A stretch of 64,000 nucleotides of DNA from Methylotenera mobilis 13. Its GTDB lineage: Bacteria; Pseudomonadota; Gammaproteobacteria; Burkholderiales; Methylophilaceae. Positions within the stretch are counted from its first letter, which is position 1, and each line of letters starts with the position of its first letter. Of the stretch, positions 58,828 to 64,000 are shown piece after piece. The DNA lies in NCBI RefSeq assembly GCF_000384255.1, contig NZ_KB913035.1, positions 469,262 to 533,261 on the forward strand, written 5' to 3'. Both the position numbers and the translations under genes were made by a program. The notes beneath the pieces were generated by a model. It searched no databases and was not told where the DNA came from. It saw only the letters and a program-made list of their open reading frames with translations.

Positions 58828-59235
58828 GTGAATAAATCTAGCTTAACCACGGTGCTAGTAAAAAAAGCTTTTGAAGAGGAGTTTGCCGAGATAAGACACA
58901 AGTTTGAAGTATTTGAACTATCTGTGTCGGAAGCAGCAACATGTTCAGAGCCATATGTTGCAAATCCAGGTGTTTATATATTTTGGCATTCTGAACGTGG
59001 AGTCATCAAGGTTGGAAGGCATCTTACAAATTCACGCAAAAGGGCTTTAGAGCATATAAAAGATAATACTGGTGGAACAATGGCAGAACTTAGAAATGAC
59101 CAAAAAGCCAAGTTAATTCTTTTTAATTTGAAGGACTCAAAAAGCAAACACTGGGCAGCAGCCTTGGAAATTTTTTTTGAAGTATATCTTTCAGAAATAG
59201 GCGCTCTTGAAATAAAGGCAGGCAGGCTTGGTTAG
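58828..59235 (+). CDS. GIY-YIG-like small protein
   Basis: A 135-residue protein starting at GTG. Its centre reads PGVYIFWHSERGVIKVGRHL then SRKRALEHI: the G-(I/V)-Y, (Y/I)-(I/V)-G and Arg pattern of the GIY-YIG nuclease fold, although a clear second tyrosine is lacking (IKVG). The C-terminal helix EIFFEVYLSEIG is acidic. The gene lies 2 bp after the WYL regulator and is probably co-transcribed. The nuclease activity is uncertain because the motif is not complete. Confidence 0.6.
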   Translation: MNKSSLTTVLVKKAFEEEFAEIRHKFEVFELSVSEAATCSEPYVANPGVYIFWHSERGVIKVGRHLTNSRKRALEHIKDNTGGTMAELRNDQKAKLILFNLKDSKSKHWAAALEIFFEVYLSEIGALEIKAGRLG

Positions 59236-59289
59236 TAATTTTTAAGAACAAAATATGATTAATATTTCGATTGACCTTGATTTTGAAAA

Positions 59290-59742
59290 ATGGGCCTGAA
59301 AATGAAGGAAAATTTCACCGTTGAGCAACTACAAGAACGTGCATTTTTGAGGGTGGCGAGAGTTCTTTTCGAGTTATGGGAAGAGGGGTGCGGGATTCAT
59401 ACCAGAATTCTTGATTGGCTGATACCAGATGAATATGTGTTAATAGGTTCATCAACTATTGAAGCAAGTTACCGTGAGCATGTGGTGCCCTGTGTGGTAA
59501 TAATTGATCATTGCATTTTATTATTTGAGAAAAATACATCACTTGAAGAAGTGGCAAATGAAATTCGTCGATTACTAAAAATTGCAAAAATCACTCGTGA
59601 GGAGGCTGAAAAAATTGATAAGGTTCTTAAGCTAAAAACGCGTATGCCAAATGGCTGGGATGTTAGTACTGGTAGCGTTCTTGCTCGACTTGAAGCAGCA
59701 AATATAGCTATCGAAAAAAGCCATAGAGAAAGTCACGGCTAA
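59290..59742 (+). CDS. Protein of unknown function
   Basis: A 150-residue soluble protein (MGLKMKENFTVEQLQERAFL...). It contains a beta-strand-like middle (HVVPCVVIIDHCILLFEKN) and helical, charged ends. An ATG at 59302 is a plausible alternative start; neither has a good ribosome site. It belongs to a run of rightward genes of unknown function. No family is recognised. Confidence 0.65.
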   Translation: MGLKMKENFTVEQLQERAFLRVARVLFELWEEGCGIHTRILDWLIPDEYVLIGSSTIEASYREHVVPCVVIIDHCILLFEKNTSLEEVANEIRRLLKIAKITREEAEKIDKVLKLKTRMPNGWDVSTGSVLARLEAANIAIEKSHRESHG

Positions 59743-59764
59743 TTCATTAGAAAGATTTTAGTAA

Positions 59765-60307
59765 ATGAAGTATCAAAAAACCATAGAAAAAATAACTAGC
59801 GGTAGCATGTCTCGGTCTGATTTAGTAAATATAAAGAAAAATGCAGAAGAAAAGTTTTCTAAAGGTGATCTCGACGCAAGAGATGTTTTGATCGCCATTA
59901 ATAACGCAAAACCTATCGATGCTTATATCTTATTTATGGGCTTCTGTCCAAACGCAGACTTTAGCAATCGACTTGATACTGAATGGAAAGCACAAGGTAT
60001 TTGTAAATTTGATTTTCCTGAAAGTGAAGTACAGGTAGAGCGATTCAATACAATTTGTGCAGGTGACAGAGTTGTATTAAAGAAAATAGAGACATTTGGC
60101 AAAACCATGAGTTTATTTGGGCATGGTCGCGTAAAGTCTGTTGCATATGATGAAAATGGAATTAGATACCTAATAATGAATTGGTCGCCTCAAGAAAGAA
60201 TCATTGAGGTTCCGCTTATGGGAGCTTTCTCAACCGTTAACATTAAATCCATAGAAGCGGTTGAAGATGAAATGCCAGAAGAGTTTTGGCGTTGGCTAGA
60301 AGAATAA
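59765..60307 (+). CDS. Protein of unknown function
   Basis: A 180-residue soluble protein (MKYQKTIEKITSGSMSRSDL...). Its second half (ICAGDRVVLKKIETFGKTMSLFGHGRVKSV) looks like a small beta-barrel of the kind found in nucleic-acid-binding or EVE-like proteins, but I cannot confirm this. It follows the previous gene after 22 bp. No clear ribosome site is seen. Confidence 0.65.
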   Translation: MKYQKTIEKITSGSMSRSDLVNIKKNAEEKFSKGDLDARDVLIAINNAKPIDAYILFMGFCPNADFSNRLDTEWKAQGICKFDFPESEVQVERFNTICAGDRVVLKKIETFGKTMSLFGHGRVKSVAYDENGIRYLIMNWSPQERIIEVPLMGAFSTVNIKSIEAVEDEMPEEFWRWLEE

Positions 60308-60372
60308 CTCCAACTTATGAGGACACTTACACAAGATTTATTATTACCAGTTATCAACCAACAAACCAACCA

Positions 60373-61176
60373 ATGACAGCCAACACCAACAACTGCCAAC
60401 ACGAGTTTGCCAGGATCAATGGGCGCACACTCAAAAACGCCTTAATGACAACCAAGGCAAACCATAGGTTTGGCAAATTTGGCTTTAATGATTGGGTAAC
60501 GGTCTGCCCATGCTGTGATGCCTATGCTCTGGGCATTGAAACAACGCATCCTTGGCCTTTTCTTTGTTCTGATGGAGTAATGCGCACAGCCTCAGACTTT
60601 GATCACGGTGCATGCCACAACGTGACGAAGAATCTGAACTTCAGCGGCTTTTCTTTTTCTGAGTCGGCACTTGCAAGTGCCATCGAATTGATTAAAAGCG
60701 AGGATACGACAACCAAGTATGTTGAGAGCTTGGGAGAAGGCATCAGATATCATTTTGACACTGAATCAGTACTGACATTCAGCGAGGCCGTTTGCGCATG
60801 GGGAAGAGGTCAGCGTGTATGGGCCAATCTTGTTCGGCGGAATCACGATAAAAGGAAGCTCGGGGCTTTATTGTCTGACTGGCTCGGTCGAGCACTTGAG
60901 GACGAAGATGAGAATGTTATCCGGCGCGGCATTGAAATCAATGGGCTTTCAGTATCATTTGCCAGCAAGCATCTCCGAATGCTTGCACCTGAAAGATTTG
61001 CTGTTTTGGATAGTGTCCTTTGTGAAGGGTTAGGTTTTGCACTAAACCCCAAGGGATATAAGCTATTTCTTGGTAACCTGAGATCCTTCAAGGCCGAATA
61101 TCAGGTCCCTTGGAGTTTAGCTGACATCGAGTCCGCTATTTTCCTGCTTGTGCGCCAGCAGGTTAGGTCCAGCTAA
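60373..61176 (+). CDS. Protein of unknown function with a Cys-rich N-terminal part
   Basis: A 267-residue protein. CPCCDAYALG and HGACHNVTKN (about 58-115) suggest a metal site. The C-terminal part (SVSFASKHLRMLAPERFAVLDS...) resembles the helical segment of HhH-type DNA glycosylase relatives, though no active-site motif is certain. The ATG at 60373 overlaps a short upstream ORF (60317-60376) by ATGA, which may drive its translation. The region just upstream is low-complexity (repeated CCAAC). Confidence 0.6.
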   Translation: MTANTNNCQHEFARINGRTLKNALMTTKANHRFGKFGFNDWVTVCPCCDAYALGIETTHPWPFLCSDGVMRTASDFDHGACHNVTKNLNFSGFSFSESALASAIELIKSEDTTTKYVESLGEGIRYHFDTESVLTFSEAVCAWGRGQRVWANLVRRNHDKRKLGALLSDWLGRALEDEDENVIRRGIEINGLSVSFASKHLRMLAPERFAVLDSVLCEGLGFALNPKGYKLFLGNLRSFKAEYQVPWSLADIESAIFLLVRQQVRSS

Positions 61177-61250
61177 TAATGCCTTGTGGCGTGACACCAT
61201 GTCAGAAGGTGCCCGCATAAACTCAAATCAATATAAACGAAATAACGATC

Positions 61251-61748
61251 ATGAAATCGCATATAAATAATTACAAGAATGCACTCATTGAACTCAAGCA
61301 TATCGAATTGGAGTTGTTGAATGGACGATCCCATCACTTCAGACATTTCGTGGATCGGTACTACTGTTATAAAAACGGATTTGTAAACCGGTCAGGCATG
61401 GCGGACTGGGAGGGAATGGTGTGGCACGGGATTGTCTCTATTGAGGCGCGTTTGCTCGGAGATCGCAAGCAAGTTGTTAAGGAACATGTTGTTCCATTAC
61501 GCATCATTACTCAGATGCTCACTGAACATGCTGCTTCAGGTGACTTTTCATGCGAGTCAATTGCCGATCTGCTTGATCGCTATTTGGTTTTTGCAACCAT
61601 TTCAAAACGTGAAGATGCGTTGTTGAGGCAGAACGGCCTGACAAGCCAGATGCCGGAAGGGTTCTATCAAATGGGCAATCCTTTACACAAGAATCTTCTG
61701 GCGCGCTACCTAGCCGTTGGAATACAGCTTGAGGAACAGAATGGATAA
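61251..61748 (+). CDS. Protein of unknown function, partner of the FtsZ-like gene
   Basis: A 165-residue mainly helical protein (MKSHINNYKNALIELKHIEL...). It has no signal peptide or known motif. It overlaps the next gene by 8 bp, so the two are translationally coupled and probably act together. AACGATC lies near the ATG, but no proper ribosome site is seen. Both genes are set apart by 74 bp from the upstream unknown gene. Confidence 0.7.
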   Translation: MKSHINNYKNALIELKHIELELLNGRSHHFRHFVDRYYCYKNGFVNRSGMADWEGMVWHGIVSIEARLLGDRKQVVKEHVVPLRIITQMLTEHAASGDFSCESIADLLDRYLVFATISKREDALLRQNGLTSQMPEGFYQMGNPLHKNLLARYLAVGIQLEEQNG

Positions 61749-62727
61749 GCCAGAGAGCAACGTCTCCACAGGAGAATTTGATTGCAGTGCCGCAGACTCT
61801 CCTTTGGAGAGGGATCTGCATCGCGCGATGCGCTGTCCTTTATTCGGCCCATGTGCCGAACTTGCACTGAAGGGGGATTCAGTTTGTTACCGTTTCCCCG
61901 AGAGCAGGTTCGTCGAGGGGGCAATCGTCAGTTGCAATACGACCCGTCTGGCATTTGCAGCTTTTGGACTGCGCACCCGACTTCATGAGGATTTTCCGGA
62001 ATACTTCCGTCGCTGGCTCTACGAAGAACATATGGCTAAGCAACATCGTGTCGACTGGCGTTTTGATGCCGAGGCTTCAATGTTCGGGCTGGAGGCGGAC
62101 TTGTTTATTGCCATCGGAGACCCTCTCTCACAAACATCGTGGAACGCGGCACGGGATGCGACTCGCTCGGCAAAGGAAAAAGGTGCATTGACGCTATTGA
62201 TGGCGCCTGTGAGCTTTAGATTTCGGCATCATGTTTCATTCAGTCCGGAATACCAGATCGAAGATGCGGACTGCCTGTTGAGTTCTGACACCGATGATCC
62301 ATGGTGGAGTGCATACGAAATATTGCTAATGCTGACAAGTTGCCTGCGCGATAAGGAAACACCTGGGATTCATCTTGAAGTCCTGCGGCAGATTTTTTCA
62401 GAAGGCTCTCAGGCTTTCATGACCGAATGGGGAGCATCTCGAAAACTGCACAATCCGCAGAGCTGGATTTCAGCTAATGCAGATATTCTGAAGGATCATG
62501 ATCTTCCGGCAGGGTTTAGGCCTATTGGCATGCTTCTTATTCTTGAAGAGTTGATGACCAAGGATGAGATCGAAGTAGCAAAATCCAGTTTGATCAATGC
62601 CTTTCCAGATGCCGAAACGATCGAGGTTATTTATCGGCCGAGAAAGGATGACAGATCAGGCAAAAGCCTATCGGGGATACTTTTATATAGCGGCGAATTA
62701 GGGGTCGTCTCAGAAAACGGAAAATAA
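61741..62727 (+). CDS. Divergent FtsZ/tubulin-like protein, C-terminus replaced by transposon DNA
   Basis: A 328-codon ORF with FtsZ-like order: VEGAIVSCNTTRLAFA (58-73), ADLFIAIGDPLSQTS (119-133) where FtsZ has its T4 GTP loop, KGALTLLMAPVSF (147-159), PGIHLEVLRQIFSEGSQAFM (208-227) in place of the T7 region, and PIGMLLILEELMTKDEIEVA (261-280) in the C-terminal subdomain. The GGGTGTG signature and the NxDxxD loop are both lost, so GTP hydrolysis is doubtful. Residues 321-328 (GVVSENGK) are encoded by the Tn3 inverted repeat at 62701, so the natural C-terminus is lost. The homology is by eye only. Confidence 0.6.
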   Translation: MDKPESNVSTGEFDCSAADSPLERDLHRAMRCPLFGPCAELALKGDSVCYRFPESRFVEGAIVSCNTTRLAFAAFGLRTRLHEDFPEYFRRWLYEEHMAKQHRVDWRFDAEASMFGLEADLFIAIGDPLSQTSWNAARDATRSAKEKGALTLLMAPVSFRFRHHVSFSPEYQIEDADCLLSSDTDDPWWSAYEILLMLTSCLRDKETPGIHLEVLRQIFSEGSQAFMTEWGASRKLHNPQSWISANADILKDHDLPAGFRPIGMLLILEELMTKDEIEVAKSSLINAFPDAETIEVIYRPRKDDRSGKSLSGILLYSGELGVVSENGK

Positions 62728-62738
62728 AGCACGCTAAG
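62701..62738. repeat. 38-bp terminal inverted repeat of a Tn3-family transposon
   Basis: It begins GGGGTCGTCTCAGAAAACGG and ends GCACGCTAAG, the classic Tn3-family (Tn21-like) 38-bp end. Base composition changes here from AT-rich to GC-rich. The resolvase stop codon lies inside it. The outer end and target duplication are outside the window. Confidence 0.93.
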
Positions 62739-63291
62739 CGTGCGTGGAGGCTGGCACCCAGCGGTACAGCGTCGGAATGGACACGCCGAGGTTCTTGGCC
62801 ACGTCCTTGGGCGGCACCCCGCTGGCCAGCAGCTTCTTGGCCGACTCGATCTTGCTGTCGGTCATCTTCGGCTTGCGGCCGCCTTTGCGGCCGAGCTGCT
62901 TGGCGACTTCCAGCCCGGCGCGGGGGCGCTCGACGGTCAGCTCGCGCTCCATTTCGGCAAGGCTCGCCATGACGTGGAAGAAGAACCGCCCGGATGGTGT
63001 GCCGGTGTCGATGGAGTCGGTGAGGCTCCTGAACTGGACACCGTGCTTGTGCAGATCGCCGACCAGATCGACCAGTTGCTTGACCGACCGGCCCAGCCGG
63101 TCGAGCTTCCAGACGACCAAAGTATCGCCTTCGCGCAGCATTTCGAGCGTCTTGGCCAAGCCAGGCCGGTCTGCCCGCGTGCCACTCACCTTGTCCTCGA
63201 AGACCTTTTTACATCCGGCCTTGCTCAAGGCTTCGCGTTGCAGCTCCAGGTTCTGATCCTGCGTCGAGACGCGCGCATAGCCAATCAACAT
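62734..63291 (-). CDS. tnpR: Tn3-family resolvase/invertase (serine recombinase)
   Basis: A 185-residue serine recombinase. The N-terminal catalytic domain has the nucleophile Ser in YARVSTQDQN, the Arg-rich centre (VVWKLDRLGRS) and FFHVMASLAEMERELTVER. A helix-turn-helix (KDVAKNLGVSIPTLYRWV) ends it. It resolves transposition cointegrates at the element's res site. The GC-rich codon use contrasts with the host. It is the innermost gene next to the left end, and overlaps the upstream gene by 7 bp. No tnpA is visible before the window ends. Confidence 0.94.
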   Translation of the reverse strand: MLIGYARVSTQDQNLELQREALSKAGCKKVFEDKVSGTRADRPGLAKTLEMLREGDTLVVWKLDRLGRSVKQLVDLVGDLHKHGVQFRSLTDSIDTGTPSGRFFFHVMASLAEMERELTVERPRAGLEVAKQLGRKGGRKPKMTDSKIESAKKLLASGVPPKDVAKNLGVSIPTLYRWVPASTHA

Positions 63292-63656
63292 GGCTTGTCT
63301 CGCGCCCGGTCGATGCGTTCCTGCATCGCCTGCATCACTTCTTCGTGGGTGTACGATCTGGCGTTGGCGTCGGTGGCTTGCCGCAGGGCTTCCTCAACCT
63401 CGCGCGTCATCCGCTCGTAATCCTCCGGCCACAGCGCTTGCTCCATGCGCAGCGACGCCTGACCCAGCAGGTGCAGCAGGCTGAACAGCCGCATGTCGTT
63501 GGTGGCGACGATGCGCTCCCGAATCTGCTCCTGAATAGCTTCGCTAGCCCGATGCGCTTGTGGTGTGGCAGTCCCCTCGTAGTCAGCGGGGAATTCCGCT
63601 TCCTCGGCAATCCTTGCCCAGGCGCTGGCCAGCGCCTCGATGGTTGACGTGCTCAT
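63285..63656 (-). CDS. Transposon-borne helical protein of unknown function
   Basis: A 123-residue acidic, helical protein (MSTSTIEALASAWARIAEEA...) with no signal peptide. The ATG at 63656 overlaps the upstream gene's stop by 4 bp (ATGA). It overlaps tnpR by 7 bp at its own end, so three genes form one operon. Similar short proteins accompany resolvases of some Tn3-family elements, but I do not recognise a named family. Confidence 0.75.
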   Translation of the reverse strand: MSTSTIEALASAWARIAEEAEFPADYEGTATPQAHRASEAIQEQIRERIVATNDMRLFSLLHLLGQASLRMEQALWPEDYERMTREVEEALRQATDANARSYTHEEVMQAMQERIDRARDKPC

Positions 63657-64000
63657 TTCCGCCGCTCCTGTGCTCTTTGGCGAATCAACCGGCCAAGGGG
63701 CCTCGACGCGAAAACCAGCAGCATCACGCCTATCGGATACCAGGTCGAGAAGACCACCAAGGCATCGAAGGCTGGCCGTCCGGTGTTGGTAGGCAGTACG
63801 GCGGTCACAGCCATCAACCCGCCGACCGTCCAGATGATGCGCCACACGTAGGGCATCACGCGGGGCACGTAGCCGTCATCGAAAGCGGTCTGGTAGTAGC
63901 GGCGCAGGCCGCGCTCGGCAAGCGCCTGGCGCTGCCGCTCCGACAGCGCATCCGTCCGGCCATACCAGCGCCGGAATGGTGGACAGCGCAGCAGCAAAGG
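63653..64000 (-). CDS. Transposon-borne membrane protein, 5' end outside the window
   Basis: At least 115 residues, open at the right window edge. Two hydrophobic segments (MPYVWRIIWTVGGLMAVTAV and AFDALVVFSTWYPIGVMLLVF) frame a short loop, and the tail is basic (RLIRQRAQERRK). The N-terminal part is Arg-rich and cytoplasmic. It overlaps the next gene by ATGA. The function is unknown. Confidence 0.65.
   Translation of the reverse strand, partial: PLLLRCPPFRRWYGRTDALSERQRQALAERGLRRYYQTAFDDGYVPRVMPYVWRIIWTVGGLMAVTAVLPTNTGRPAFDALVVFSTWYPIGVMLLVFASRPLGRLIRQRAQERRK

Noticed and set aside
62740..63420. 226-codon ORF antisense to the resolvase
   Set aside because: High-GC DNA gives long open frames in all phases; the resolvase strand is certain.

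Overview
The window looks like the chromosome of a methylotrophic betaproteobacterium of the Methylophilaceae (Methylotenera/Methylophilus type). This is inferred from the moderately AT-rich coding style, a free-standing pqqA gene, a fused SoxYZ-like carrier of the kind found with quinoprotein (methanol) dehydrogenases, and betaproteobacterial housekeeping genes. The last 1.3 kb is GC-rich and belongs to an inserted Tn3-family transposon.

Layout. 1-1.1 kb: start of a catalase-peroxidase gene (katG) and an ECF sigma factor. 1.7-5.4 kb: a large PAS-GGDEF-EAL c-di-GMP protein. 6-14.1 kb: housekeeping genes (DAHP synthase, FmdB zinc ribbon, DUF502, aspS, apt, VOC protein, SoxYZ-like carrier, yjbQ, trhP), followed by convergent pqqA. 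14.6-22 kb: an iron-acquisition cluster with Fur-box promoters, two small paralogous proteins, a ribosomal protein S4 paralog, two HemP proteins, TonB-ExbB-ExbD, a TonB-dependent receptor and a DUF4198 protein. 22.2-27.8 kb: a cation transporter and a MacAB-TolC-type efflux operon, both on the minus strand. 27.9-33.3 kb: a second Fur-controlled unit, with a Fiu-like siderophore receptor, the YbiX/PiuC hydroxylase, an FMN alpha-hydroxy-acid dehydrogenase and a PepSY membrane protein. 33.4-41 kb: CBS protein, chromate transporter, DUF3617 protein, and a three-gene operon of phosphate-binding-like protein, porin and GGDEF-EAL sensor.

41.5-55 kb is a patchwork: a TIR protein, gene fragments, IS3-family remnants, cytochrome P460, an AhpD-like protein, AraC and VOC genes, two small exported repeat proteins, a signal-peptide-bearing KatG, OxyR (cysteines at 199 and 208), a decayed IS3-family element, and a third, cytoplasmic KatG. 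55.5-62.7 kb is a block of mostly unknown genes resembling a defence island: a DUF2779 nuclease-like protein, a WYL regulator, a GIY-YIG-like protein and a divergent FtsZ/tubulin-like protein. The Tn3-family inverted repeat at 62701 interrupts this last gene, and the transposon's resolvase follows.

The most novel-looking signal is a repeated leader element before the two TonB-dependent receptors. A nine-base box, AGCCAGCCA, occurs twice per leader. The second copy opens a loop of exactly 23 nt in a hairpin whose 3' arm is the Shine-Dalgarno sequence. The stem sequences differ completely between copies while the loop box and loop length are kept, as expected of a cis-acting regulatory RNA. A third, weaker copy lies 190 bp upstream of the second receptor's copy.
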